Shown: piece by piece, positions 20,241 to 31,267 of the stretch | Layout of the letters: each line of letters starts with the position of its first letter | How positions within the stretch are numbered: position 1 is the first letter of the stretch | Assembly: GCF_022512515.1 (NCBI RefSeq) | Contig: NZ_JAKWBK010000001.1 | Location: forward strand, 3,286,001 to 3,350,000 | Direction: 5' to 3' | Length of the DNA stretch: 64,000 nt | DNA from: Paraniabella hibiscisoli | GTDB taxonomy: Bacteria; Bacteroidota; Bacteroidia; Chitinophagales; Chitinophagaceae | Notes under the pieces: model-generated | Seen by the model: only the letters and a program-made list of their open reading frames with translations | Told to the model about the DNA's origin: nothing | Database searches by the model: none | Translations under genes and position numbers: made by a program

Positions 20241-20248
20241 CAAATATA
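20241..20248 (-). promoter_or_regulatory. -7 box immediately before SirB1-type gene
   Basis: TATATTTG on the minus strand fits TAnnTTTG and ends 5 bases before the start codon at 20235, leaving room for at most one or two leader bases. Confidence 0.55.
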
Positions 20249-20254
20249 GCAAAT

Positions 20255-20296
20255 TAGTCGATAGACCATAGCCGATGGTCCATAGTCTATCGACTA
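20255..20296. repeat. Long inverted repeat
   Basis: TAGTCGATAGAC and GTCTATCGACTA form a perfect 12-bp stem; the loop contains further CCATAG/ATGG words. It lies between the yebC stop and the SirB1-type promoter and may form a cruciform or terminator-like structure. Confidence 0.65.
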
Positions 20297-20305
20297 TCAC
20301 GATTT

Positions 20306-21028
20306 TTATCCCATATTATGGAAAACTTTCTGAACGTCTTCATCCTGCTCCAGGCGTTCGATAAGTTTGCTTATTTCTTCTGCTTGTTCATCATTCACCG
20401 GCACTGTTGTGCCCGGTATCCATTCCAGTTCAGCGCTTATAGGTGTTATGTTTTTTTCTTCGAGTGCTTTTTGCATGTTGCCGAAATCAGTGAAAGCTAC
20501 CCTTAAAACAATCACTTCTTTGCCGTCATCGGTGGTGCTTTCTCCTAACTCTTCCAAGCCAAAATCTATCAGTTCCAATTCAAGGTCGTCTGTATTTAAA
20601 CCTTCTGGATTTAGTTTGAAAACCCCCATTTTATTAAACTGAAAAGCCACACTGCCGCTATTTCCCATAGCACCGCCGCCTTTATTAAAATGAGATTTTA
20701 CATTAGCTACGGTGCGTACGTGATTGTCTGTTGCAGTTTCCACCAGCAAAGCCACGCCATGTGGGGCATAACCTTCATACAAGATTTCATCGTAGTTTAC
20801 CAGTTCTTTACCTTGAGCCCGTTTAATAGCTGCTTCCACACGGTCTTTAGGCATCCCCACACTTCGCGCATTCTGAAAACAACGGCGTAATGCTGCATTT
20901 TGTGAGGGATCTGGTCCCCCTGCTTTTACAGCTATAATGATTTCTTTACCTATACGGGTAAAGTTCTTAGCCATTTTATCATACCTGGCAAACATCGAGG
21001 CCTTACGAACTTCAAATATCCTTCCCAT
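20306..21028 (-). CDS. YebC/PmpR family protein
   Basis: 240 residues from ATG 21028 ([20 protein letters not shown]). Diagnostic motifs: the N-terminal [20 protein letters not shown] near residue 45, and [10 protein letters not shown] near residue 88; acidic C-terminus. Members act as DNA-binding regulators or, as shown for some, in ribosome rescue. Intact. A TAGATTTG box lies 20 bases upstream. Confidence 0.92.
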   Translation of the reverse strand: MGRIFEVRKASMFARYDKMAKNFTRIGKEIIIAVKAGGPDPSQNAALRRCFQNARSVGMPKDRVEAAIKRAQGKELVNYDEILYEGYAPHGVALLVETATDNHVRTVANVKSHFNKGGGAMGNSGSVAFQFNKMGVFKLNPEGLNTDDLELELIDFGLEELGESTTDDGKEVIVLRVAFTDFGNMQKALEEKNITPISAELEWIPGTTVPVNDEQAEEISKLIERLEQDEDVQKVFHNMG

Positions 21029-21048
21029 AAAAATATAAATTGTGGCTG

Positions 21049-21056
21049 CAAATCTA
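21049..21056 (-). promoter_or_regulatory. -7 box before yebC-type gene
   Basis: TAGATTTG on the minus strand fits TAnnTTTG with 20 bases to the ATG. Confidence 0.45.
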
Positions 21057-21067
21057 AGCAAGCCTTA

Positions 21068-21100
21068 ATAAAAAACCGCCTCTTTTTTAAGGAGGCGGTT
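21068..21100 (-). terminator. Rho-independent terminator of amino-acid permease
   Basis: AACCGCCTC/GAGGCGGTT 9-bp stem followed on the minus strand by TTTTTTATT, 28 bases beyond the permease stop at 21128. Confidence 0.85.
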
Positions 21101-21127
21101 GATATCAAAAAAATCAGAATACTTTAA

Positions 21128-22640
21128 TTAGTGTAATCCATCACCTGGCGGATCTTTAGGAATTACCACCTGTCCTTTGGACAGTTTGCTGTGTTTAACG
21201 CTGTAGCCGAAGTAAATAATAAAACCAATAGCTAACCAGCCTCCTAAACGGGCCCAGTTTTCCCAACCCAAACCCAGGATCATTGCCAGGCAGGAAATGA
21301 TTCCCAAAATAGGAAACAGAGGCACAAAAGGCGTTTTAAACTGGCGTTTGAGATTGGGTTCTTTTTTCTCAAAATGATCACAGCTGCGCAAACCAGTATG
21401 AACGCAAATAAGGTTCCAATGCTGGTCATATGTCCAACTACATCGCCTGGTACAAATGCAGCAAAAAGTCCTACCAGTAACAGAATAATAAGATTGCCTT
21501 TATAAGGCGTCTGGAATTTTGGATGGAGCTTACTAAAAGAAGCAGGTAGCAACCCGTCTTTACTCATAGAGTAAAACACCCGGCTCTGACCCAACAGCAT
21601 TACGAGTATCACCGATGTAAACCCGGCAAGAATGGCAATGGTTACAGCATCGGCCAGCCATTTATAGCCCGGCATAAAGTTTTGAATAGCGGCTACTACA
21701 GAAGCTTCTCCGCCCTGGCTAGGGTCTCTGAAGAAAGAAACCGGCGCGAGCCCGGTTAAAACATGACCAAATAATAAATATAGTGCGGTACAAATAGCCA
21801 AAGAGCCTAAAATACCAATTGGTAAAGCTCTTTTGGGGTTTTTGGTTTCCTGCGCAGCAGTACTTACTGCATCAAAACCAATGAAGGCGAAGAATACGGT
21901 TCCCGCAGCTCCTAAAATACCCATAATCCCACCAAAGCTATGCGTTACTCCCTGATGGTCTACATATTTTTCGGGTGGCGGTATGTAAGGCGAATGATTA
22001 GCCGGATTAATAAATTTCCATCCTAATATAATGATGAGTACTACGATAGTTACCTTCACAATTACGATCAATGCATTTACGAAAGAGGACTCTGAAGTGC
22101 CTTTTATAAGGAGCATACTCATTAAAGTAACTATAAACAAAGCAGGGATATTCATAATACCTCTAACGCCATCAGTTGATACCTGAAAGGGGAGTGGCAC
22201 CATTCATATGCTATGGGTTTCCAATGCAGGATGTTTACCAGGAGATTGTTCAGGTACTCGCTCCAGGCTATACCCACAGCGGCACCCACTGCATATTCCA
22301 ATACGAGGTCCCAGCCAATAATCCAGGCTAGCATTTCACCCATAGTAGCATAAGTAAAAGTGTAGGCGCTACCTGAAATTGGGATAGAAGAAGATAATTC
22401 AGCATAACAAAGACCGGCAAAGGCACAGCCAATAGCCGCCAGGATAAAACCAAATGTTACCGATGGTCCGGCATTTTGAGCAGCAGCAGCGGCGGTACGT
22501 ACAAAAAGCCCGGCTCCAATGATGGCGCCAATACCTAATGCTACGAGCCCTCCTGCCGTGAGCGTTCGTTTCAAACCCTTTTCAGAGTCTGCGGCCTCCG
22601 CTAATAAAATGCTAAGCGGTTTCTTTGTAAATAATCCCAT
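21128..22640 (-). CDS. APC-family amino acid permease, two frameshifts
   Basis: About 505 residues, 12-13 spans. The N-terminal consensus G-L-V-A-L-G-I-G-A-I-I-G-A-G-L-F and the E-L-S-S-S-I-P-I-S-G-S-A-Y-T motif mark the cationic amino acid transporter branch. Breaks near 22196-22198 (run of three, one base short) and at the T run 21362-21367. After repair the C-terminus is L-S-K-G-Q-V-V-I-P-K-D. Inner-membrane amino-acid import; exact substrate unknown. Single gene with its own terminator. Confidence 0.86.
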
Positions 22641-22813
22641 AAGTGTCTACTTTGAGTGGTATATTATTTTTTGATCAATTGTTTTAACAGAGGAAAAATA
22701 AGGAATAATCGTATATGCCTTAACAAAACTTTTGGAAGTTACGTCAATTATTCTCTATTTTACCAAGTTTTAGGGATTAATAAATTGATTTTAAGCCTGC
22801 CTTATACTATATG

Positions 22814-24238
22814 ATGAAAACAAAAAAGCCGGATTAATTGCGTTAATAGCATTTACTATTGTAGCTGTAATACATTTATTTAGCTTCGAGGTTAGTCCTT
22901 TGCCTGATCAACTTCTTTTTGCATCCAGGTGGGGCCTGGTAGTTGTATTGCTCCTTTTTGCTTTTTTGAAAAAATCGCTGACTACCTGGATCCTGGTAAG
23001 TATTTTATTCGGCGTAATACTGGGAAGCGATTTCCCGGGCGTGGCACTCTCATTTCAACCCTTAAGCCAGGGTTTTATCAAACTGATCAAAACGATTGTG
23101 GGGCCTATTCTTTTTGCTACACTGGTATATGGTATAGCAGGGCATTCTGATCTGAAGCAGGTGGGGAGGATGGCCTGGAAATCTCTGTTATATTTCTATA
23201 CAGCTACTACTATTGCTTTGTTTATTGGATTGGCTGCCATCAATATTACCAAAGCGGGGGTGGGTATTGACGCATCAAAATACCGCATCATGATCTGCCT
23301 AAAACTTCAGTAGTAAAAGAGGCAGATGCTGCAGCACTTAAAAATATTCCCGAAGGAGATCGTTGGATTTATAAGACGACTTCTTTTTTCAGGGATATTT
23401 TCCTGAAAACATTGTGAAGTCTATTTATGAAAACCAGGTACTGCAGATCGTAATATTCTCTGTTATATTTGGAATTGGCCTGGCAAAACTTCCCGAGGGA
23501 AAGAAAAAGCCGATTGTAGACTTTATGGAAAGCCTGTCAGAAACCATGTTTAAGTACACCCACCTGATCATGTATTTTGCTCCTATAGGAGTGGGTGCTG
23601 CCATGGCCTATACCGTAGGTCACATGGGAATAGATATTTTAAAATACCTCTTCATGCTGCTGATTACATTGTATGCAGCCCTGATCGCTTTTATTTTGCT
23701 GGTATTACTGCCCGTTGCATTATACCTCAAAATTCCTATTAAGAAATTTATCCAGGCCATAAAGGAGCCGGTTTCGATTGCTTTTGCCACTACCAGTTCA
23801 GACGCTGCTTTGCCGGCAGTAATGCGTAATATGGAGCGGTTTGGCGTTCCCAGAAAAATTGTATCATTTGTGGTTCCCACCGGGTATAGCTTTAACCTCG
23901 ACGGTACCACGCTTTATCTATCCCTGGCTTCTATTTTTGTGGCCCAGGCCGCAGGTATGGACCTGTCTTTTGGTCAGCAACTATTAATTGCGCTAACGCT
24001 TATGATCACCAGTAAGGGAGTTGCTGCCATTCCGCGCGCGTCATTAATTATATTGATCGCCACCGCAGAACAGTTCGGACTGCCCATCGTTATCATCGCG
24101 GCTATTTTAGGTATCGATGAGCTGATGGATATGGGCCGAACCTCTGTAAATGTCATTGGCAATTGTCTGGCCTCCGTAGTAGTAGCTAAATGGGAAGGCG
24201 AGTTTGATGACTCAAAAGCCATTACTTATAAAGATTAG
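22814..24238 (+). CDS. Dicarboxylate/glutamate:cation symporter (DAACS), three frameshifts
   Basis: About 475 residues. The start MKTKKAGLIALIAFTIVAVI needs one base in the A run 22822-22827; further one-base gaps lie at A 23277-23280 and T 23398-23401. The conserved serine-rich hairpin A-F-A-T-T-S-S-D-A-A-L-P and the N-L-D-G-T-T-L-Y motif are present, as is D-x-x-x-D-M-G-R-T-x-x-N-V. A loop of about 50 residues (D-L-P-K-T-S-V-V...I-P-E-G-D) is typical. Imports glutamate, aspartate or C4-dicarboxylates with H+ or Na+. Confidence 0.88.
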
Positions 24239-24306
24239 CAAATATTTATTTAGCGCTTGAACTTTTTTTTAGCACTTTTGTTGAATCGCTAGCAAATGAT
24301 AGCCCG

Positions 24307-24314
24307 TATCTTTG
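24307..24314 (+). promoter_or_regulatory. -7 box before DedA gene
   Basis: TATCTTTG fits TAnnTTTG; a TTG at 24281-24283 lies 23 bases upstream, longer than the usual spacer. Leader to ATG 24380 would be about 60 bases. Confidence 0.4.
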
Positions 24315-24379
24315 GCGGGTTTAGCATGACTGCCTTGATAGTAAAGCACATAAACGAAAACGAACGATAAAATTAAATC

Positions 24380-25171
24380 ATGATTGAATTATTGAGCACG
24401 GCATTTCAGTGGACGGATTTGTTGCAACCAACCTGGTATATAGAGAATGGTGGATTGTGGTTAATATTGTTTGTTGTTTTTGCAGAAACAGGTTTATTCG
24501 CAGGCTTTTTTCTGCCCGGAGATACCTTATTATTTATAGCTGGTATTTTCGCGCATAAAATGGAAAAGGCTGGCGAATTGGTGCCGGGCCTCGCTAACCA
24601 GTTTATGCAGGTAATTGGTTTAGGACATATACATAATGAGTGGGTAGATCTGTTTGTACTATTTGGTTTAATAGCTTTAGCCGGTATTTTAGGTAATATG
24701 GTAGGTTACTGGACGGGACGAAAAGTAGGACCTTCGATGTACACCTGGAAAGAAAACTTTTTCTTTAAAAGACGTTATCTGGAGCAAGCGCACGATTTTT
24801 ATGAGAAGAACGGAGGTTTTGCTATTGTAGTAGCACGTTTTCTGCCTTTTATCAGAACTTTTGCACCCATTATTGCGGGGATTGTGAAAATGGAACGAGC
24901 CAAATTTACCTTCTATAATGTGCTGGGTTGCTGCTTATGGGTATTCAGTTTGATTTTCGCCGGCCACTTCCTGCAGAAATGGCTGATGAGTCATTATAAT
25001 TTCGACCTTACGGCACATCTGGAAATCATCATTATCGGTATTGTTGTTATTACTACTTTCCCGGTTATTATGAAGCTGGTTAAAGGTGGAAAGAAGAGCA
25101 AGGAAAAGCTGATGCAGGAAGCAAAGGAAGAGCGTATGGATAATACCGTTGAAGAGCAACAAAAGGACTAA
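24380..25171 (+). CDS. DedA/VTT-domain membrane protein
   Basis: 263 residues, intact. Motifs: E-T-G-L-F-A-G-F-F-L-P-G-D near residue 35, G-N-M-V-G-Y-W-T-G-R-K-V-G near residue 113 and the F-x-R-F-L-P-F-I-R-T-F-A-P-I-x-A-G box near residue 155. DedA proteins are inner-membrane scramblase/flippase-like proteins for undecaprenyl phosphate or phospholipids. The last 35 residues are lysine/glutamate-rich and cytoplasmic. Confidence 0.9.
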   Translation: MIELLSTAFQWTDLLQPTWYIENGGLWLILFVVFAETGLFAGFFLPGDTLLFIAGIFAHKMEKAGELVPGLANQFMQVIGLGHIHNEWVDLFVLFGLIALAGILGNMVGYWTGRKVGPSMYTWKENFFFKRRYLEQAHDFYEKNGGFAIVVARFLPFIRTFAPIIAGIVKMERAKFTFYNVLGCCLWVFSLIFAGHFLQKWLMSHYNFDLTAHLEIIIIGIVVITTFPVIMKLVKGGKKSKEKLMQEAKEERMDNTVEEQQKD

Positions 25172-25209
25172 ATCTTGCTGCGATTTTAATACTACTAATC
25201 AAATAATAT

Positions 25210-25248
25210 AAAAAAGCCATGTATACTTATCGGTATCATGGCTTTTTT
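25210..25248. terminator. Bidirectional terminator
   Basis: AAAAAAGCCATG...CATGGCTTTTTT, a perfect dyad with A and T runs on both sides, between the convergent dedA and rluD genes. Confidence 0.9.
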
Positions 25249-25302
25249 AATGAGGTAACGGTGTTTGCCTTAACGACATCGGACGTCCATACTTACTACC
25301 CT

Positions 25303-26357
25303 TTATTCAGTAGGGCGATAAGCAGTGGTATATCTACGCCACTTTTCTATTACTTCCTCAATGTCTTTTGCTAGATCCGATTCAAAAAAACGCGCTCGCC
25401 CGTTGCGGGATGTGTAAATCCTAATGTTTTGGCGTGCAGCGCCTGCCTGGGGCAGATGTTGAAGCAATTATCTACAAACTGTTTATATTTCGCATAAACG
25501 GTACCCTTTATGATTCTATCGCCGCCATAAAAATCATCATTAAAAAGCGGATGCCCCAGGTGTTTCATATGTACCCGTATCTGGTGAGTGCGGCCGGTTT
25601 CCAGTATACATTCTACCAGTGTAACATATCCGAATCTTTCCAGCACTTTATAATGGGTAATAGCCTCCTTACCATGATCGCCGTCCGGGTAGGCCTCAAA
25701 TTGCTTTCTGAAACGCAGGTTGCGGCCTACATGTGCTACAATAGTGCCCTCGTCCTCGGCCACATCGCCCCATACTAGTGCCATATATTTCCGGTCAACA
25801 GTGTGGTCAAAAAACTGCTTTGCCAGGTTACGCATAGCCAGCTCGGTTTTTGCCAATACCAAAAGGCCGGTCGTATTTTTATCTATCCGGTGTACCATGC
25901 CAAAACGCGGAAGTTTTTCGGTATCGGCAAAAGCATTTTGCTGCTGAAGATGCCATGCCATCGCATTTAATAAGGTGTGGTTAGGGTTGCCACTTCCCGG
26001 GTGTACCACCATGCCCGCTGCTTTATTTACAACAATAATATCGTCATCTTCGTAGAAAATATTGAGTGGGATATCCTCAGGCAAAATCTCGTTCTCGTCT
26101 GGTGCCGTATCTGTAAAAACAACAATTTCCTGGTTGCCTTTTACTTTAAAATTAGGTTTTATCTCGCTGCCATTTACCAGTACCATTTTGTTGTGAATAG
26201 CCTGCTGTATTTTATTACGGGTAGCGCCTTCAATACGGTTCATCAGGAACTTATCTATACGGTAAGCTTCCTGGCCCGGATCGGTTTTGAATACAAATTT
26301 TTGATAGAGCTCATCGCTCGTATCCTGCTGTTCGGTATATATTTCTTCCTCGTTCAT
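25303..26357 (-). CDS. rluD: 23S rRNA pseudouridine synthase, RluD type, one frameshift
   Basis: About 351 residues. An S4-like RNA-binding domain (residues 30-95) precedes the catalytic domain with the H-R-I-D-K-N-T-T-G motif carrying the nucleophilic aspartate near residue 150 and R-T-H-Q-I-R-V-H-M near 260. One base missing in the A run 25384-25390 hides the last 28 residues (F-F-E-S-D-L-A-K-D...). Isomerises uridines in helix 69 of 23S rRNA. A TACCTTTG box ends 6 bases before the ATG. Confidence 0.9.
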
Positions 26358-26363
26358 TGCGTG

Positions 26364-26371
26364 CAAAGGTA
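26364..26371 (-). promoter_or_regulatory. -7 box directly before rluD
   Basis: TACCTTTG on the minus strand, six bases from the ATG at 26357, predicts an almost leaderless transcript. Confidence 0.55.
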
Positions 26372-26485
26372 AACTAATGTGTTTTGAACAGATTGTGTTT
26401 ATTTTTGTTGCTTCTAAAGATAAGCGGGCTCGATGTAAAACAGCTCATTGTTACTTTTTTCATATTTAAAACTATCGAAAACCAG

Positions 26486-27214
26486 GTGAAACAACAGGTG
26501 CAGTTCAGCGATTTGGGTAATATGCGTTATAAGGATGCATGGGACTACCAGGAGAATATTTTACAGGAAAATGTGTTGGTCAAAACGCGTTTGCGTGAAC
26601 TGCAGGATAGTGGAGAAATGGGGCAGCCTGATGAAAACCTCCAAACCAGGCACGCTTTACTCTTTGTAGAACATCCTCCTGTATTCACCCTCGGAAAGAG
26701 TGGTGATATGGGCAATGTATTGATGAGCGAGGAGCACCTTGCCAAGCTTGGTATAGATTTTTTAAGATCAACAGGGGGGAGACATTACCTTTCACGGCCC
26801 TGGACAATTAGTAGGCTATCCCATTTTTGACCTTGAGAAATTCTATACAGATATTGGTAAATACCTGCGCAATATTGAGGAAGTGATGATATTAACTATG
26901 GAGGAATATGGTTTGAAAGGCGAACGCTCCGCAGGAGAGACCGGTGTTTGGCTGGATCCTGACAAAAAGGGGCGCGAACGTAAAATTTGTGCCATTGGGG
27001 TACGAACCAGCCGCTGGATCACTATGCACGGTTTTGCTTTAAATGTAAATACCGATCTGAATTATTTTAATATGATCGTACCCTGCGGTATACAGGAAAA
27101 CAAGTTACCTCTCTGCAAAAAGAACTCGGTCGTGCCTTAGATATGGATGAAGTGAAAGAGAAAGTAAAGAGAAATTTTGAAAAAGTGTTTGAGATAGAAG
27201 TGGTGAATGGGTAG
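26486..27214 (+). CDS. lipB: Lipoyl(octanoyl) transferase LipB, two frameshifts
   Basis: About 243 residues. I take the GTG at 26486 (reading [11 protein letters not shown]) as start because family proteins begin just there. Motifs: [11 protein letters not shown], then after removing one G from the run 26774-26779 the [16 protein letters not shown] lipoate-binding stretch, and A-I-G-V-R-T-S-R-W with the catalytic lysine/cysteine region I-V-P-C-G-I. The A run 27097-27100 lacks a base. Transfers octanoate from ACP to E2 subunits. Confidence 0.9.
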
Positions 27215-27381
27215 CATAATATGCCGGGATTAAAATGCATGGCATACCTATGTATAATAACTTCAAGCCAGGCTAGCTTAACTACGCAAATAATAAATTC
27301 AATTTATCGTTGGCAAATGTTCACCATTTTACAACGATTTGTTCGCTGCTATATTCGTTTAATACTAACAAAACTGATTAA

Positions 27382-29431
27382 ATGAGCATGTTTATGATGA
27401 AAAATTATCCTCTTGTATTTAGAAGGATTTTTATACTTTGTTTCTTTTTATTGGGGGCCGCTCAATTATTGGGACAAAATGAATTTATTACTGTATGGAA
27501 TACCAATAATGGCGATAATCATAACACCATTGTTTTTCCGGGAACTGGCGATAATTATAATCTCTTAGTTTCTCCGGTGGCGCCAACATTAGGAACACCT
27601 TTTACTATAACGGGTAATGGTGTTACTGTTGTTAATGTACCTGTGGCAGGTATCTGGAGACTTGCTGCATCTCCCGGCGCGGGAAATTTTACAAATTTTA
27701 ATTTTGTTTCCGACACTACTGATCGCCTTAAGATTATCACCCTCGAACAATGGGGAGTATCGTATGGAGTGATTTGATTAACGCATTTAGGCAATGTAAG
27801 AACCTGAATGTACTAGCAACGGATGTGCCCAACCTTAGCAGTATAACCAACCTGACTGGCATGTTCGATCAATGTACCGAATTAGTGGGTAATAATAATT
27901 TTAATAACTGGGATGTATCAAATGTTGTAAACATGACTAATATGTTTCACACTTGCTCTTCTTTTAACCAGGATATCGGAAACTGGAACACGTCGAAGGT
28001 TACTATAATGACTGGCATGTTTGCTAACGCTACCAGTTTCAACCGGGATATTGGAAACTGGAATACTTCTAACGTAAATATTATGGCTGGGATGTTCAGT
28101 AATGCTGTTAGCTTTGATCAGCCCATAGGGTTGTGGAATACCGGTAATGTAACAAATATGAATTTTATGTTTGCTGGGGCAAAGGCATTTAACCAGAATA
28201 TTAATAATTGGAATACTGCAGTAGTAACTACAATGGCAAATATGTTTAGCGTAGCTACTAACTTTAATCAACCTCTCAATAATTGGAATACTGGAAATGT
28301 GACACAAATGAGCAGAATGTTTTCGTCTGCTGATGCTTTCAACCAACCTTTAAACGATTGGAATACAGGCAAGGTTTTAAATATGAGATGGATGTTTGCA
28401 AACGCCGGTTCTTTTAATCAACCGCTTAATAATTGGAATACCGGAAATGTAACCAGCATGGATTTTATGTTTGTAAATGCGCATAACTTTAATCAACCGT
28501 TAAATAATTGGAATACAGGCAAAGTTACTACTATGGCATCTATGTTCACAGGTGCGGTTTCTTTTAACCAGCCTATAAATAGCTGGAATACAGAAGAGGT
28601 TACTACTTTGGATTATATGTTTTCGGGAGCTTGGTCTTTTAATCAACCTTTAAATAACTGGGATACAAAAAAGTTACCACCATGCGAGGTGTGTTTAGCC
28701 GAGGCTTTAATCAAAATTTAGGAAGTTGGAATTTATCGGCATTAAGTACAGCGGAAAGCATGTTGAGTGCGTCAGGAATGGATTGTGTGAATTATACTGC
28801 GACGCTGGATGGTTGGGGCGCTAATCCTGCCACACCTGATAATATTTTGTTGGGAGCCAGTTCACGCATATACTCCAGTGTTACGGGTAATGGTAGAAGC
28901 TCTTTAATAGCAAAAGGCTGGACTATTACTGATAGCGCTCCCGATGGAGGTGTTTGCGCTGCCTCAGCCTTACCTGTTGTTTTTAGCAGTATTAGCGCTG
29001 TTATCAAAGACAGCAGGTTGGTTGTAAATTGGGCAACTTTGAGCGAAACGAATAATGATCATTTCGATGTAGAGATTTCTAACGATGGCTTCGATTTTAT
29101 CAGTATAGGTAGTTTGGTTTCTAAAGCAAAAGACGGTAATTCTGAAACCATAATTGAGTACACTTTTTCAAAAACGATACATAATGTTAGCCTTTTAGGA
29201 TCGTCTGCATTTGTTTTAGGACTTGCTTTCCTTGTTGTCGGCAGGAAAAATAAGATATTGTTAATGGTGTTTGGTGTAGCAGGTTTTGTAGGTATAAATG
29301 CAGGATGCAACAAACAGAACTATATTAAAACCAATTCTAGCAACAATGTGTATGTGCGCGTTGCACAGATCGATAAGGACGGCCTAAAGACTTATGGTAG
29401 AGTAATAAAGGCGAGGATGGATGAGGAATGA
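27382..29431 (+). CDS. BspA-type (DUF285) repeat surface protein, two frameshifts
   Basis: About 684 residues. Signal peptide ending ...A-A-Q-L-L-G-Q-N, a short N-terminal domain, then 11 tandem 25-residue repeats from about residue 170 to 440 of the form W-N-T-G-N-V-T-x-M-x-x-M-F plus F-N-Q-P-L-N-N (75-bp period in DNA). A fibronectin-like C-terminal domain follows (V-V-N-W-A-T-L-S-E-T-N-N-D-H-F) but is interrupted by a pair of hydrophobic helices and a cysteine (I-N-A-G-C-N-K-Q) before its last strands. Breaks: G 27752-27755 and A 28667-28672. Likely surface-exposed, perhaps in adhesion. Confidence 0.8.
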
Positions 29432-29515
29432 ATAAAATAAAAGCCAAAGAATCCCAGACAGAGCATTTTGTATTCACTTGTCAACCTATAAACCTGTTGA
29501 CTTTTCAACTACTAA

Positions 29516-30190
29516 CTAAAAATCCTTCGGCAGAAAAACTTTATTCTTCTCTAACAGCTTATCATCGGCATATAATTCAAAATTGATATAGCCTGCAGAA
29601 GTGAAATAAGAACGGTCCAGTTTAAAACGTTTTTCTTTAATATTATTGAGCTCAAAAAGCGGCTGACCAGCTTCTCCGAAAAACTTTAAATCATATTTTC
29701 TTTTATCCAGCGGCAACTCTACCCGCACATAACGGTCTGGTGAAGTGAAAATGTAAGTAGATTGTACAAATCCTGAAGGAATAAAGTTGGGATTCAGATT
29801 GACTTCTGTATTCGATTTATTGCCGCTATTATATGCATCAGCAAGGCCCGAAGTATCCACAGTAGGCCGTTTCGATTTGGTTGAAATATATTTCCCTCCT
29901 TCAAACATTACAAAAATGCGATAAAACATATTGTCATTGGGAGCGGTAGCATCAGAAAAACCGTTTTGCTGCAGGCTCGGATCTGGAAGGGTTCCTATAG
30001 TTTTGAAATAATTTAGGGTATCGGTAGAACGTTGAATGCTTATTTGTTTAACGCCCTGGTAATTATGGGTCCAGGCTACCACAACCCTGTTGGTTCCTAC
30101 CTTGTAAACCGAAAAGTCGGGAAGTTGCTCCTGTGCATAAATGCCCGAAATAATAAAGCCTGACAGTAAAAACAATAAAATCTTCTTCAT
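29516..30190 (-). CDS. Secreted protein with fibronectin-like N-terminal domain
   Basis: 224 residues, intact. Signal peptide MKKILLFLLSGFIISGIYAQ. Residues 22-110 resemble a fibronectin type III-like strand pattern (V-V-V-A-W-T-H-N-Y...I-S-I-Q-R-S-T-D); residues 150-224 are a second beta domain. No catalytic motif. Function unknown. It lies convergent to the BspA-type gene. Confidence 0.65.
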   Translation of the reverse strand: MKKILLFLLSGFIISGIYAQEQLPDFSVYKVGTNRVVVAWTHNYQGVKQISIQRSTDTLNYFKTIGTLPDPSLQQNGFSDATAPNDNMFYRIFVMFEGGKYISTKSKRPTVDTSGLADAYNSGNKSNTEVNLNPNFIPSGFVQSTYIFTSPDRYVRVELPLDKRKYDLKFFGEAGQPLFELNNIKEKRFKLDRSYFTSAGYINFELYADDKLLEKNKVFLPKDF

Positions 30191-30243
30191 GATAGAGCCA
30201 TTAACTACTTAACTAACAAAGATAAGCGAGTGCGCATAACAGA

Positions 30244-31120
30244 TCAGAAAATTAACGTTCCTTTTCGTAAAGAAAGATTACCCTGCAAGCCCCCGAATGA
30301 ACAAGCAATAACCGGGAACCGGTTTTAAAGTAATTGTTTTGAATTAACTCATGTACACCATAAAATAGCTTTCCGGTATACACAAAGTCGGTAGGGATCC
30401 CGGTTGCTGAAAATAGCTCATTCATAAAGTTGATCAATTCGGGTTTTTGCTTGGCGTAGCCTCCAAAATGATAATCATGGTTAATAATAACCGGCTGATC
30501 TTTATTTTCAAGGAGATGTTGCACTTCGCTTTCCAGCATAGAATGGTTTTTCAGTGCACTCAGACCCAGCACACTGGCTTGATCTGATTTACTGTTAATC
30601 AGGCCTGCCATCATAGTGCCGGTTCCCACGGCGCAAACGATATGATCAAAAGCGTTTTTTCATAAGGAATGGTAGCTGCGCCACGCGCTCCTGTGTTGCT
30701 ATAACCGCCTTCGGGTATTATGTAATAATCATCTCCTGAAAAAGCAGCAGGAATAATCTTGTTTTGATAATCTGCTCTGGAAACAAAATGCAACTGCATA
30801 CCGTATTCTTGCGCATTCAAAAGGGTATGGGAGTAGGAGTTAGGCGTTTCACCCCGTATGATGCCTATACAAGGGATGGCATTTGCCGCGCAGGCTGCAG
30901 CCGTTGCCGCAATATGATTGGAAAAGGCCCCTCCAAATGTTACAATGGCTTTGTAGTTGCCATCAATAACTTTTCGAAGGTGGTATTTAAGCTTAAACCA
31001 TTTGTTGCCGCTAATTACCGGGTGTATTGTATCCAGCCTTAATACCTGTACACTTACCCCATTCTGAGACAGAAAAGGTACGGGTTCTGTTGTGATTAAA
31101 TCTTCGTCAATAATATCCAT
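30244..31120 (-). CDS. PLP-dependent ACC deaminase/D-cysteine desulfhydrase family enzyme, two frameshifts
   Basis: About 293 residues. The PLP lysine lies in S-G-N-K-W-F-K-L near residue 42, with T-F-G-G-A-F-S-N-H near residue 65 and P-E-G-G-Y-S-N near residue 137. T run 30655-30660 and C run 30290-30294 each lack one base; repair gives the glycine-rich V-G-T-G-T-M-M-A-G and the C-terminus L-S-L-R-K-G-T-L-I-F. D-cysteine desulfhydration is more likely than ACC deamination in this lineage, but this is inference. Confidence 0.82.
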
Positions 31121-31267
31121 TACAATGATACCTGTTGGCTAAATTACCTTATTTTTGAGACCATTCATTTTCGCAAAAGTATTACCGGATAAGATTCGGC
31201 AGCGAAAAAAAACAGCAGGCCTTGCTTGCTGCCACTAAATGATAAAAGAAAATATAAAAATTTACGA

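Noticed and set aside
27918..28346. Minus-strand 142-codon frame inside the BspA-type gene
   Set aside because: Repetitive product is just the shadow of the 75-bp repeats on the plus strand.
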